This document shows positions 42,592 to 52,097 of a DNA stretch of 64,000 nt, one piece after another. The stretch covers positions 186,001-250,000 of the forward strand of contig JBMNFB010000001.1 in assembly GCA_050949085.1 (NCBI GenBank). Reading direction: 5' to 3'. Source of the DNA: JBMNFB01 sp050949085. Its GTDB lineage: Bacteria; Bacillota; UBA994; UBA5500. Each line of letters starts with the position of its first letter. The stretch's first letter is position 1. The notes beneath the pieces were generated by a model. The model saw only the letters and a list, made by a program, of their open reading frames with translations, was not told the origin of the DNA and searched no databases. The translations under genes and the position numbers were made by a program.

Positions 42592-44781
42592 TTGAGTAGG
42601 ATAGCATTAGTCTATGTAGATTTGGCTCTCCATGCTGTGGATCGGGTGTTTCATTATGCGGTGCCGCCGGGCATGAACTTGCTGCCCGGCCAGGCGGTGC
42701 GCGTCCCCTTCGGACGTCGCCAGGTGCCGGGCCTTGTGGTAGGCTTTGCCGCTGAAAGCCCCGTGTCCGAGCTAAAGGAGATCGCCGAGATCCTGTATTT
42801 CGGCGAACAGATGATCACAGCGGAGCAGCTGAAGCTGGCAGGCCTGCTGGCCGAGTATTATTTCGCGCCGCTCAGCCTGATTCTGCGGCAGATGCTGCCG
42901 TTCCGTCTCTCGCTGGACCAACGGCGCTGGCCCCGTCCCAAGACGACGGCGGTGCTGGTGCCGCTGGTGGAGCGAGTGCCCGAGAGCCTTTCGGAGCGCG
43001 CGCAGCGGCAGCGGCAGTTGTTGGCCACCCTCATTGAACGGGGTGAGCTGCCCCTCAGCGAGGCAGGCTCCTATTCTGCCGCCAAACAGCTGGAGAAGAA
43101 AGGTCTGGCGCGGATTGTCCTGATGGAACAGCGCCGCGCTCCCCTGATTGCGCAGCTGGCCAGCAGCACTCAACCCTTTCAGCTCACCGCCGACCAGCAG
43201 ATTGCCCTGCAGGAGCTGACCCGCAGCCTGGAGAGCGGCGAAACGCAGTCCTTCTTGCTGCATGGCGTGACCGGCAGCGGCAAAACCGAGGTCTATCTGC
43301 AGCTGATCAAGGTGGCGCTGGAGGCTGGCCTGCAGTCGCTGGTGCTGGTGCCCGAGATCGCTCTGACGCCGCAGATGGTGGAACGTTTTTCGGCCCGCTT
43401 CGGCAGCCAGGTGGCTGTCTGGCACAGTGGCCTGAGCCCCGGCGAACGGTTTGACGAGTGGCAGCGGATCCGCACCGGAGAAGCCAGGATTGTAGTTGGG
43501 GCGCGCTCAGCGATTTTCTCTCCGTTTGATCGTCTCGGCGTGATCATCCTGGATGAGGAACACGACAACAGCTACCGGCAGGATGAAAATCCGCGCTACC
43601 AGACGCGGGTAGTGGCGCAGCTGCGGCAGCGAACCAGCGGCTGCCTGCTGGTGATGGGTAGCGCCACGCCTTCCCTGGAGACATACTATGCCAGCGAAAC
43701 GGGGCGCTGCCGTCGTCTGGAACTGCCGAGACGGGTCATGGACCAGGAATTGCCGACGGTGCGGGTAGTGGATATGCGTGATGAATACCGATCGGGGCAC
43801 TCTGCTCCCGTGAGCCGACGGTTGGAATATGAGTTGCGGCAGTGCCTGGGGCGGGAGGAGCAGGCCATCATCCTGCTTAACCGCCGCGGCTACGCCAATT
43901 TCTTGCTTTGCCCTGATTGTGGGCATGTGCCTTTTTGTTCCCACTGCGACATTTCGCTGACTTACCACCGGCGCGATGGCCAGCTGCGCTGCCACTACTG
44001 TGGCTGGGCGCAGCCAGTGCTCCAGGCGTGCCCGGCATGCGGCAGCGCTCAGCTCAAACAGCAGGGTTTTGGCACGGAGCGCCTGGAAAACTACCTGCAG
44101 GAGATCCTGCCGGAGGCGAGGATCGGCCGCATGGATGCCGACACAATGGCGGAACGCAACGCGCATACCCGGCTGCTAGAGGCGTTTGGACGGGGGGATT
44201 ACGACATTTTGCTGGGTACGCAGATGATCGCCAAAGGCCTCGATTTCCCGCGGGTGACGCTGGTGGGCGTGGTGGGCGCCGATCTTGGCCTATACATTCC
44301 GGATTTCAGGTCGTCCGAAAGAACATTTCAGCTGCTGACGCAGGTGGCGGGCCGTGCCGGGCGGGCCCATCGCGCCGGCCAGGTGGTGGTACAGACCTTC
44401 AGCCCGGAACACTATGTGATCGACTGCGCTCGCCATCACGATTATCTCCGTTTCTATCAGCAGGAGATCAAACTGAGACAACATGCGGGATATCCGCCGC
44501 TGGGCTATATGATCACGCTGCTCCTGACCAACGAAAACGAATCGAAGCTGGCCGAGGATGCCGGGATTCTGGCCAGCCTGCTCAGGGAAGAACTGGGGCC
44601 GGCGGCCGGCCTGATCGGCCCTGCGCCCGCCGGGGTCAGCAAGATCAGGGACAGCTATCGCTGGCAGATCATTGTCAAGTCCCGGCAGCGGGTTGCCCTG
44701 CGGCGCGGCGTGCAGCAGGCGATGGATCGCTACTACGCCCGGGGCTGTCGCACGCACCTGGTCCTGGATTTCGACGCTTAG
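42592..44781 (+). CDS. priA: Primosomal helicase PriA
   Basis: 3'-5' DNA helicase that reloads the replisome at stalled forks. 729 aa from TTG 42592, 4 bases after GGGAGAGAG. Domains: 3'-DNA-binding start (ALVYVDLALHAVDRVFHYAV), Walker A GVTGSGKTEVYL, DEEHDNSYRQ (Walker B), and eight zinc-binding cysteines from CPDCGHVPFC to CPACG. GTQMIAKGLDFPRVTLVGVV is helicase motif V. The upstream part of the frame (from 42475) crosses a terminator and is not coding. Confidence 0.95.
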   Translation: MSRIALVYVDLALHAVDRVFHYAVPPGMNLLPGQAVRVPFGRRQVPGLVVGFAAESPVSELKEIAEILYFGEQMITAEQLKLAGLLAEYYFAPLSLILRQMLPFRLSLDQRRWPRPKTTAVLVPLVERVPESLSERAQRQRQLLATLIERGELPLSEAGSYSAAKQLEKKGLARIVLMEQRRAPLIAQLASSTQPFQLTADQQIALQELTRSLESGETQSFLLHGVTGSGKTEVYLQLIKVALEAGLQSLVLVPEIALTPQMVERFSARFGSQVAVWHSGLSPGERFDEWQRIRTGEARIVVGARSAIFSPFDRLGVIILDEEHDNSYRQDENPRYQTRVVAQLRQRTSGCLLVMGSATPSLETYYASETGRCRRLELPRRVMDQELPTVRVVDMRDEYRSGHSAPVSRRLEYELRQCLGREEQAIILLNRRGYANFLLCPDCGHVPFCSHCDISLTYHRRDGQLRCHYCGWAQPVLQACPACGSAQLKQQGFGTERLENYLQEILPEARIGRMDADTMAERNAHTRLLEAFGRGDYDILLGTQMIAKGLDFPRVTLVGVVGADLGLYIPDFRSSERTFQLLTQVAGRAGRAHRAGQVVVQTFSPEHYVIDCARHHDYLRFYQQEIKLRQHAGYPPLGYMITLLLTNENESKLAEDAGILASLLREELGPAAGLIGPAPAGVSKIRDSYRWQIIVKSRQRVALRRGVQQAMDRYYARGCRTHLVLDFDA

Positions 44782-44792
44782 GAGGGGTTAGA

Positions 44793-45308
44793 TTGGCAAT
44801 CAGGTTCATCAGGAAGGATGGCGAAGAGGTTCTGAGGCAGCAGGCTAAGCCGGTGACACGGTTTGACCATGTTCTGGCTCGTCTGCTGGACGACATGACT
44901 GAAAGCCTTTACCACTATGAAGGGGTCGGTCTGGCGGCACCGCAGATCGGCATCAGCAAACAGATCGTCGTCATCGATACCGGCGAATCGGGTTTGCTGG
45001 AGTTAGTAAACCCGAAGATCGTCAGCCGCTCTGAAGAAGAGGAAGTCGATTTCGAAGGCTGCCTCAGCTTTCCCGGGCTCTATGGCGAGGTGTCGCGGGC
45101 ACAGCGCGTGACTGTGGCTGCCCAGGACCGCAACGGCGAACACTATGAGATAGAAGCCGAAGGACTGCTGGCTCGCGCCTTGCAGCACGAGATTGATCAT
45201 CTGAACGGCATCCTGTTCATCGATCACGCACCACGGACGTTCACTGCTGAGGAACTGGCTGCGACGGAGGAAGACGACGCGCCCAGCTCCGAAGAAGGGA
45301 ATGCATAG
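44793..45308 (+). CDS. def: Peptide deformylase
   Basis: Removes the formyl group from new proteins. 171 aa from TTG 44793, right after GGAGGGG. The three motifs are complete: GVGLAAPQIG, EGCLSFP (Cys90) and QHEIDHLNG (His132, Glu133, His136), which bind the metal. The C-terminal tail (about 150-171) is acidic. Directly followed by fmt, which adds the formyl group to initiator tRNA. Confidence 0.96.
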   Translation: MAIRFIRKDGEEVLRQQAKPVTRFDHVLARLLDDMTESLYHYEGVGLAAPQIGISKQIVVIDTGESGLLELVNPKIVSRSEEEEVDFEGCLSFPGLYGEVSRAQRVTVAAQDRNGEHYEIEAEGLLARALQHEIDHLNGILFIDHAPRTFTAEELAATEEDDAPSSEEGNA

Positions 45309-45311
45309 GCG

Positions 45312-46256
45312 ATGCGGCTGGTGTTTATGGGCACGCCAGATTTCGCCGTGCCCAGTCTGCAACGGGCAGCGCGGCTGGCAGATGTGGTGGGCGTCTTCAC
45401 TCAACCGGATCGCCGCCAGGGTCGAGGGCTGACGCTGCTGCCGCCACCGGTGAAGGTAGCGGCAGCCGAGCTGGGTCTGCCGGTTTTTCAGCCGGCCCGC
45501 TTACGGGACCCGGCGGCATTGAAGCAGCTGGAGGAACTGGCTCCTGAGCTGATCGTCGTCGTTGCTTATGCCCAGATTCTTCCGAGGCGCGTCCTCGAGT
45601 TGCCGCGCCTCGGTTGCGTCAATGTGCACGCCTCGCTGCTGCCGGCATATCGCGGCGGAGCGCCAATCCACTGGGCGGTGATCAACGGTGAAACTGAGAG
45701 CGGCGTCACCACGATGCTGATGGACTGCGGGCTGGACACCGGTGGTATTCTACTGCAGGCCGGCACTCCCATCGGCGAGAATGAAACGGCCGGTGAGCTG
45801 CACGACCGATTGGCCGTCCTGGGCGCGGACCTTCTGGAGGAGACGCTGCTGAAGTTGCAGGCAGGCGCGCTGACGCCTCGCCCTCAGCCTGAGGAAGGGG
45901 TTACCTACGCGCGCAATCTGCAGAAGTCCGACGGGGAGCTGGACTGGTCGCAGCCGGCCCGGGAGCTGCACGATCGGGTACGCGGGCTCAATCCCTGGCC
46001 GGTCGCCTATACCAGCCATGCCGGGAGGACCCTGCGCGTCTGGTCTACGCGGGTCTGGGCAGCGGGATTGCCAGCAGACAGGGAGAACCTCCCTCCAGGT
46101 TCAATAGTCGAAGTTAATGAGTGCGGCATTGTGCTCCAGACTGGCGAGGGTGCCCTGCTGCTTACGGAGGTACAACCCGCCAGCAAACGGCGCATGTCCG
46201 CGCTGGATTATGCTCGCGGCTACCGCCTGCAGGCCGGCGACCGTCTGGGCGGATAA
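45312..46256 (+). CDS. fmt: Methionyl-tRNA formyltransferase
   Basis: Formylates Met-tRNAi using 10-formyl-THF. 314 aa. MGTPDFAVPSL, HASLLPAYRGGAPIHWAVIN and the C-terminal tRNA-binding OB domain (VRGLNPWPVAYT) are present. Only 3 bases separate it from def, so the two opposing activities are co-expressed. Confidence 0.96.
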   Translation: MRLVFMGTPDFAVPSLQRAARLADVVGVFTQPDRRQGRGLTLLPPPVKVAAAELGLPVFQPARLRDPAALKQLEELAPELIVVVAYAQILPRRVLELPRLGCVNVHASLLPAYRGGAPIHWAVINGETESGVTTMLMDCGLDTGGILLQAGTPIGENETAGELHDRLAVLGADLLEETLLKLQAGALTPRPQPEEGVTYARNLQKSDGELDWSQPARELHDRVRGLNPWPVAYTSHAGRTLRVWSTRVWAAGLPADRENLPPGSIVEVNECGIVLQTGEGALLLTEVQPASKRRMSALDYARGYRLQAGDRLGG

Positions 46257-46299
46257 AACAGATGTAAGGAGATAATTCACCGCAGAAGGAGGAGAAGAC

Positions 46300-46992
46300 A
46301 TGCCTTTGTTTTGGCTCGGGGGGCCAGGATCGATCCTCTTGATTCTGGCTGCCGCCTTTGCGTTTTATGCACAGAATCTGGTGTCAGCAAACTATGCGCG
46401 CTATTCGCGGATCGCCAACCGGCGCGGCCTGACTGGCGGCGAGCTGGCCAGCGAGCTGCTCCGGCGCCGAGGTATACATGATGTAGGCGTTGAGCCGATC
46501 GCCGGCAGATTGACCGACCATTACGATCCCCGCGTCAGGAAAGTGCGCCTTTCACAGGAGATCTATTATGGAAGATCGCTGGCTGCGCTGGGCATCGCCG
46601 CCCACGAAACCGGCCATGCGCTCCAGCATCAGGAGCAGTACACCTGGCTGGCGGTGCGCAATTCCATCGTGCCGGTAGTGCAGTTTGGCTCTCAGTTGGC
46701 CTTTCCGCTGCTGCTGTTTGGATTGCTGTTCAGCGCCCCCTCGTTGATGGATATCGGCATTCTGCTCTTCGTCGGCGCTGTCGTTTTTCAGCTGATCACG
46801 CTGCCGGTGGAGTTCAATGCCAGCCAGCGGGCGGTAGCGATGCTGTCCCAGGGAGGCTATCTGGCACACGATGAGATTCAGCCGGTGAAAAACGTGCTGC
46901 GGGCAGCCGCCCTGACCTACGTGGCTGCCGCAGCCGCGGCGCTGGCGCAGTTAGCCCGCCTCCTGCTGCTGCGGAACTCGCGACGTGACTAA
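46300..46992 (+). CDS. Zinc metallopeptidase, YugP family
   Basis: 230 aa membrane protein. HETGH at residues 102-106 is the zinc site; four hydrophobic segments (about 8-25, 120-150, 155-170, 205-225). LVSANYARYSRIANRRGLTG and LTDHYDPRVRKVRLS are conserved family blocks. Substrate unknown. Common between fmt and rsmB in Firmicutes. AGAAGGAGGAG precedes ATG 46300, and it overlaps the rsmB start by 8 bases. Confidence 0.9.
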   Translation: MPLFWLGGPGSILLILAAAFAFYAQNLVSANYARYSRIANRRGLTGGELASELLRRRGIHDVGVEPIAGRLTDHYDPRVRKVRLSQEIYYGRSLAALGIAAHETGHALQHQEQYTWLAVRNSIVPVVQFGSQLAFPLLLFGLLFSAPSLMDIGILLFVGAVVFQLITLPVEFNASQRAVAMLSQGGYLAHDEIQPVKNVLRAAALTYVAAAAAALAQLARLLLLRNSRRD

Positions 46993-48325
46993 AGGTAACC
47001 CTGGAGCCCGCGAGCAGGCTTTGCACGTCCTCAACCAGGTGCTGGAGCAGGGGGCTTACAGCAACGTTGCCCTGCAGCGCGCCCTGCGCGGCGTCGCTGC
47101 CCAGGATGCCGCCCTGATCAAGCAGCTGGTCTATGGGACGCTCACCTATCGGCGCAGCCTGGACTATCTGCTGGAGCAGTGGCTCTCCCGGCCGCTGGAG
47201 AAGCTCAGGCCCGCGGTGAGGAACCTGCTGCGGATGGGGCTCTACCAGATCCTTTATCTGCGCATTCCCGATCATGCCGCTGTGGCTGAGAGCGTGCGTA
47301 TCGCCCATCAGGTGGGGCATCGCGGTGTGGCCGGGCTGGTCAACGCCGTTCTGCGGCGGGCTATCCGTGAACAGGAGCAGCTTCCCTGGCCGCAGACAGG
47401 TGATGTGAGCTTTGACCTTTCGATCCGCTACAGCTTTCCGGAATGGATGGTTCAGCGCTGGATCCAGCGGCTGGGGGAGGAGGAAGCAGCCCGGCTCTGT
47501 GCTGCACAGAACACCGCGCCGCGCCTGGAAGTGCGGCTGAACAGCCTGCGCACCGATCCAGAGCAGCTGGTGGCCGAACTGGAGGCGGCCGGGGTAGGCG
47601 TGTGTTCTCATCCCCTGGTGGAGAACAGCCTGCAGCTGGAGAACGCAGTGCTGCCGCAGCTCGCGGCGCTGCAGGCGGGGCGCTGCGTGGTGCAGAGTGC
47701 CGCTTCTACCCTGGTGGGGCAGGTGGTCGATCCGGCGCCGCAGCAGGTGGTCTACGATGTCTGTGCCGCCCCCGGCGGCAAGACGCTGCATCTGGCGGAG
47801 CTGATGCGCTGCCAGGGAAGGGTGCTTGCGCTGGATCTGCATGCACATCGCCTGCGCCTGCTGGAGCGGACAGCGCAGCGCCTGGGCATCAACTGCGTCG
47901 AACTGCATCAGGCCGACGCCACCCGCCTGGTGGCCAGCGAATGGCCAGCGGCAGCCCGGGTCCTGGTGGACGCGCCTTGCTCGGGCCTCGGTGTGATCCG
48001 CCGTAAGCCAGACATCCGCTGGAACCGGTCGCTCCCGGATATCCAGGCGCTGGCCGACATCCAGCTGGCAATCCTGCGGCAGGTGGCTGACCTGGTGGAA
48101 CCTGAGGGCATTCTGGTCTACAGCGTCTGCTCCACCGAGCCGGAGGAGACAGAGCAGGTGGTACAGGCTTTCCTGGTGGAGGACAGGCGGTTTGCCCCGG
48201 CGGGCTGGCCGGCGCCTCTGCAGGCGGTGTTTGGCAAAGAGATTCAGGAAGGTTGTCTGACCACCTATCCGCACCGGCATGATCTGGACGGTTTCTTTAT
48301 CTGTCGTTTGCAGCGTGTCAAGTGA
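46985..48325 (+). CDS. rsmB: 16S rRNA (cytosine-C5) methyltransferase RsmB
   Basis: Methylates C967 (E. coli numbering) of 16S rRNA. 446 aa: an N-terminal NusB-like domain (about 1-145, ALHVLNQVLEQGAYSNVAL, LRMGLYQILYL), then the SAM-dependent fold with CAAPGGKTLHLAELM, VDAPCSGLGVIRRKPDIRW and YSVCSTEPEE, which holds the catalytic cysteine pair. GTG 46985 overlaps the YugP-like gene end. Also called sun. Confidence 0.95.
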   Translation: MTKGNPGAREQALHVLNQVLEQGAYSNVALQRALRGVAAQDAALIKQLVYGTLTYRRSLDYLLEQWLSRPLEKLRPAVRNLLRMGLYQILYLRIPDHAAVAESVRIAHQVGHRGVAGLVNAVLRRAIREQEQLPWPQTGDVSFDLSIRYSFPEWMVQRWIQRLGEEEAARLCAAQNTAPRLEVRLNSLRTDPEQLVAELEAAGVGVCSHPLVENSLQLENAVLPQLAALQAGRCVVQSAASTLVGQVVDPAPQQVVYDVCAAPGGKTLHLAELMRCQGRVLALDLHAHRLRLLERTAQRLGINCVELHQADATRLVASEWPAAARVLVDAPCSGLGVIRRKPDIRWNRSLPDIQALADIQLAILRQVADLVEPEGILVYSVCSTEPEETEQVVQAFLVEDRRFAPAGWPAPLQAVFGKEIQEGCLTTYPHRHDLDGFFICRLQRVK

Positions 48326-48403
48326 ACCGGGCCTATCCGCAGCAGCGCCTGAACTATTCTCTATCTTGCGATTCCGGCAGGATTCGCTGGGGAGTGAACG
48401 AAG

Positions 48404-49450
48404 ATGACAAACAAGCGGAACTTGCTGGGGCTCTCCTGGCCGGCTCTGACTGATTTCTTCTCTGAGTTGGAGCAACCACAGTTCCGGGCTCAGCAGTTGA
48501 TGGACTGGATCTACCGGCGGGGCGTGGGCGATTTCCAGCAGATGAGCAACTTTCCCAAGTCGCTGCGCCAGCAGCTGGCCGAACGGGCAGTTGTTGGCGT
48601 CGGGCAGGTCGTGGCACGGCAGGATGCGCCGGATGGAACGATGAAGCTGGCCATCGCCTACCCTGAAGGGCATGTGGTAGAATGCGTTGTGCTGCCCTAC
48701 CATCATGGGATCACCCTCTGCCTCTCAACGCAGGTGGGCTGCAAACAGCGCTGCGCGTTCTGCGCCTCGGGCATGGATGGATTCCAGCAGCATTTATCGA
48801 CGGCGGAGATTGTCGAGCAAATCTGGCAGGTCAACCAGATGCTTGCTCCTCGCGATCAGCGTGTCGGTCACCTGGTCTACATGGGCATGGGAGAACCACT
48901 GGACAACTATAATGCAGTATTGGAGAGCGTGCGCCTGGCCAACAATCCCCAAGCGTTTGGCATCGGCATCCGCAATATCACCATCTCGACCAGTGGTCTC
49001 GTGCCCGGCATCTATCGGTTGGCCGATGAGGGCCTGGGCATCACCCTGTCCATCTCGCTGCACGCGCCGGTGGATTACCTGCGGGACCAGATCATGCCCG
49101 TCAACCAGCGTTATCCTCTGGCTGATTTGATGCAGGCGGCCCGCTACTACGCCGAACAGACGAAGCGGCGGGTGACGTTTGAGTATATACTCCTGGGCGG
49201 GTTCAACGATCGGCTGGTACATGCTCAGCAACTGGCCGACCTCTTGCGTGGCCTGATCTGCCATGTGAACCTGATCCCCTATAACCCAGTTGCCGACCTG
49301 CCCTGGCAGCCGCCGGCGGATCGCCAGGTCCGCGCTTTCGCCGCGAAGCTGGAGCAGCTGGGCATCGCAGTAACTGTGCGCAGGAGTCTGGGGCCGGACA
49401 TCGATGCCGCCTGCGGCCAGTTGCGGCGCAAACTCCAAAGGGAGGAATAG
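48404..49450 (+). CDS. rlmN: 23S rRNA/tRNA adenine-C2 methyltransferase RlmN
   Basis: Radical SAM enzyme that methylates A2503 of 23S rRNA and A37 of some tRNAs. 348 aa. CKQRCAFCASG is the cluster motif; MGMGEPLDNYNAV and LSISLHAPVDYLRDQIMPVN are family blocks; the second conserved cysteine is near the C-terminus (DAACGQL). GGGGAGTGAACGAAG precedes ATG 48404. 78 bp after rsmB. Confidence 0.96.
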   Translation: MTNKRNLLGLSWPALTDFFSELEQPQFRAQQLMDWIYRRGVGDFQQMSNFPKSLRQQLAERAVVGVGQVVARQDAPDGTMKLAIAYPEGHVVECVVLPYHHGITLCLSTQVGCKQRCAFCASGMDGFQQHLSTAEIVEQIWQVNQMLAPRDQRVGHLVYMGMGEPLDNYNAVLESVRLANNPQAFGIGIRNITISTSGLVPGIYRLADEGLGITLSISLHAPVDYLRDQIMPVNQRYPLADLMQAARYYAEQTKRRVTFEYILLGGFNDRLVHAQQLADLLRGLICHVNLIPYNPVADLPWQPPADRQVRAFAAKLEQLGIAVTVRRSLGPDIDAACGQLRRKLQREE

Positions 49451-49458
49451 AGACTAAA

Positions 49459-50208
49459 ATGCTAGAATTGGCGGTGAAGAGCGACCTGGGGAGGGTCAGA
49501 GAGACAAATGAAGACTCCTGTTACGCCAGTCTGGGGCAGCTGTCGGGAGAGCAGTATGCCCTTCTGGCTGTGGCCGACGGCATGGGCGGTCACCGGGCTG
49601 GCGATGTAGCCAGCCAGAAGGCTGTGGACTGGTTTGTGCAGGCGGCGACGACCGCACTGCTCCAGCAGACCGAACCGCTGGAGGCGCTGCAACAGGCCGT
49701 TGCCCATGCCAACAGTCAGCTCTATGCGCATAGTTCATCCAGTCCACACCTGGCGGGGATGGGAACCACTTTCACTGCCGCGCTGATTTATCAGGGGCAG
49801 CTTTCGGTGGCGCACGTCGGTGACAGTCGCCTCTACGTCTGCCGCGCTGGCGTCTGCCGGCAGCTGACCAGCGATCACAGTCTGGTGGGCGATCTGATCA
49901 AGAACGGCAAGCTGTCAGAGGAGGAGGCGCAGCACCACCCCCAGCGCCATCTGCTGCACCGGGCCCTGGGGACACACGCCACTGTGGAGATCGAGATATT
50001 GCAGCAGAGCCTGCAGCCGGGGGATCTGGTGCTGATCTGCTCAGATGGTTTGAGTACGCTGCTGAACCGGGCTGAGCTGGCAGAGATTCTTGGCCAGCAC
50101 AGCAGTCTGCGGGATTCGGCGGACAGCCTGGTGGCGGAGGCCAACCGGCGCGGCGGTCACGACAACATCACTGTGGTGATGGCCAGATGGGGGTGGGGTG
50201 AGCAATGA
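49459..50208 (+). CDS. prpC: PP2C-type serine/threonine phosphatase
   Basis: Metal-dependent phosphatase that opposes PrkC. 249 aa. ADGMGGHRAGDVAS, GMGTTFTAALI, VAHVGDSRLYVCR, ICSDGLSTLL and GGHDNITVV carry the metal-binding aspartates. 8 bases after rlmN, with GGGAGGAATAG upstream, and overlapping the kinase gene by 4 bases (ATGA), so phosphatase and kinase are made in step. Confidence 0.95.
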   Translation: MLELAVKSDLGRVRETNEDSCYASLGQLSGEQYALLAVADGMGGHRAGDVASQKAVDWFVQAATTALLQQTEPLEALQQAVAHANSQLYAHSSSSPHLAGMGTTFTAALIYQGQLSVAHVGDSRLYVCRAGVCRQLTSDHSLVGDLIKNGKLSEEEAQHHPQRHLLHRALGTHATVEIEILQQSLQPGDLVLICSDGLSTLLNRAELAEILGQHSSLRDSADSLVAEANRRGGHDNITVVMARWGWGEQ

Positions 50209-52097
50209 TTGGACGCATCCTCAGCAACCGCTATGAGATTCTGGAGAAAGTCGGTGGGGGCGGCATGGCCTTTGTCTATCGCGCCAACGACCTCCTGCTG
50301 CACCGGATTGTCGCCGTAAAAGTTCTCAGCCCTCACTACACGGCGGACGATGATTTTGTCGCCAAGTTTCGGCGCGAGGCTCAGGCGGCAGCCGGCCTGT
50401 CTCATCCCAACATCGTCGGTATCTTCGATGTCGGACAGGACGGCGATACCTACTACATCGTTATGGAGTTTCTGCAAGGCAAGACGCTAAAGGCGATTCT
50501 CAGCGAACAGGGGCCGCTGCCGGTGGACACCGTACTGCAGATCGGCTACCAGATCGCCGATGCGCTGCGGGTGGCGCATCGCCACGGCGTGATCCACCGT
50601 GATATCAAGCCGCATAACATCATGATCACCGCCGATGGACTGGTCAAGGTGACTGACTTCGGCATCGCCCGGGCCGCCAGTTCAGCGACGCTGACCCATT
50701 CCGGGTCGATTGTCGGCTCGGTGCATTATATCTCACCCGAGCAGGCGCGGGGCGGCTTTGTCGGCGAACGTTCCGACCTCTATTCGCTGGGCGTCGTGCT
50801 CTATGAGCTCCTCACCGGCGAGGTGCCCTTCCAGGGTGACAGTATGTTTTCCATTGTACTCAAGCACCTGCAGGAAGCACCGGCACCGCTGCGGCAGGTC
50901 AACCCGCGGGTTCCGGCTGAGGTGGAGCGGATCGTGATGAAGCTGCTGGCCAAGGATCAGAGCAGCCGCTATCAGTCGGCTAGCGAATTGATGGACCATC
51001 TGCAGGGGGCGTTGCGAGAGGTTGACAAGCCCGATAACCTGCATCATCTGGTGGCAGGCCAGGCTGACGACCGCAATGTGAGGCGCCGGCCGAACAGCGC
51101 TGCTGAGGCAGAGGCGGCCGCCCTGGAGAAAACTCTCGGCGAGTCCCGGGAGCGGACACCGCGGCGGACCAGCCGACGCCAGGGCCCCCGTCCCTGGTGG
51201 CATTACGCAGGCGCGGCCACAGGGGTGGTTGCTCTCACTGCCCTCATCTTCCTCGTCTGGTTCTTCTGGCCGAAGCCGGAAGTGGTCGTGCCCGATGTCG
51301 TAGGGAAGCTTCTCACTCAGGCTCAGGCCGAACTGCAGGCGAAGGACCTTAATTATGTGATTGTCAGCCAGCAATATGATGAACTGGAGCCTAACGCGGT
51401 TATTTCACAAAATCCGGTGGCCGGCCGTACTGTGCGCGCCGGGCGAACCATCGAGCTGGTAATCAGCCGCGGGCCGGAATATGCCGACGTGCCGGATGTA
51501 GTCGGTGTATCGCTGCGGCAGGCGATCATCACTCTGGAGAACGCCGGGTTCACGGTGGCGCAACCGGTAAACCGCGCCTATGATGACGAAGCGCCCGTGG
51601 ATGAGGTCCTGGAACAGAACCCGGTCGCGAACACGAAACTGCGGCGCTCAACGCCGATTATCCTCACGGTCAGCGACGGCCCTGCTCCCCAGCCGGTGAC
51701 GATGCCCAGTCTGCTGGGGCTGACGCCGGCGGCGGCGCAGCAGCGATTGGCTGACCTCGGCCTGATTCTGGGCGAAGTGGAGAACCAGACAGCAGACAGC
51801 GTAGTCATTCAACAGTCGCCGGAGCCAGGTGCCACCACCCAGTCTGGCAGCAGCGTGGATCTGGTTTTTGGGCCCCAGCTGATTCAGGAGATAGTTGAAT
51901 ATACCGTCCCCAACGGGGGCAATAACCGCAACCGTGAGATAGAGATCTATACTGAGGATATCAATGGAACCAGGCTAGCCTTTTCGACGCGGGCCAAGCC
52001 GGGCGAGACCGTACGGCAGCGGGTGACCGGGTCGGGCTTCCTCAAGGTGACGATAAGAGACGACGGCGAGACTGTGAAAGAAGAGGTGTTTCCATAA
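50205..52097 (+). CDS. prkC: PASTA-domain serine/threonine kinase PrkC
   Basis: Membrane kinase sensing cell-wall fragments; in Bacillus it prompts spore germination. 630 aa: kinase domain (about 1-275; VGGGGMAFVYRA, VAVKVL, HRDIKPHNIM, TDFGIARA), a juxtamembrane linker rich in Arg/Glu, one membrane helix (about 337-355), then three PASTA repeats starting VVVPDVVG, ADVPDVVG and VTMPSLLG, and a C-terminal beta domain. Its stop TAA overlaps the presumed rsgA start ATA. Confidence 0.95.
   Translation: MIGRILSNRYEILEKVGGGGMAFVYRANDLLLHRIVAVKVLSPHYTADDDFVAKFRREAQAAAGLSHPNIVGIFDVGQDGDTYYIVMEFLQGKTLKAILSEQGPLPVDTVLQIGYQIADALRVAHRHGVIHRDIKPHNIMITADGLVKVTDFGIARAASSATLTHSGSIVGSVHYISPEQARGGFVGERSDLYSLGVVLYELLTGEVPFQGDSMFSIVLKHLQEAPAPLRQVNPRVPAEVERIVMKLLAKDQSSRYQSASELMDHLQGALREVDKPDNLHHLVAGQADDRNVRRRPNSAAEAEAAALEKTLGESRERTPRRTSRRQGPRPWWHYAGAATGVVALTALIFLVWFFWPKPEVVVPDVVGKLLTQAQAELQAKDLNYVIVSQQYDELEPNAVISQNPVAGRTVRAGRTIELVISRGPEYADVPDVVGVSLRQAIITLENAGFTVAQPVNRAYDDEAPVDEVLEQNPVANTKLRRSTPIILTVSDGPAPQPVTMPSLLGLTPAAAQQRLADLGLILGEVENQTADSVVIQQSPEPGATTQSGSSVDLVFGPQLIQEIVEYTVPNGGNNRNREIEIYTEDINGTRLAFSTRAKPGETVRQRVTGSGFLKVTIRDDGETVKEEVFP

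Noticed and set aside
43917..44792. Long N-terminal extension of def
   Set aside because: It overlaps priA in another frame; the deformylase family begins at TTG 44793, directly after GGAGGGG.
46814..48706. 630-codon open frame on the minus strand opposite rsmB
   Set aside because: Fully antisense to the well-supported rsmB; His/Gln/Arg-rich, with no family motifs. A product of GC-rich codon bias.
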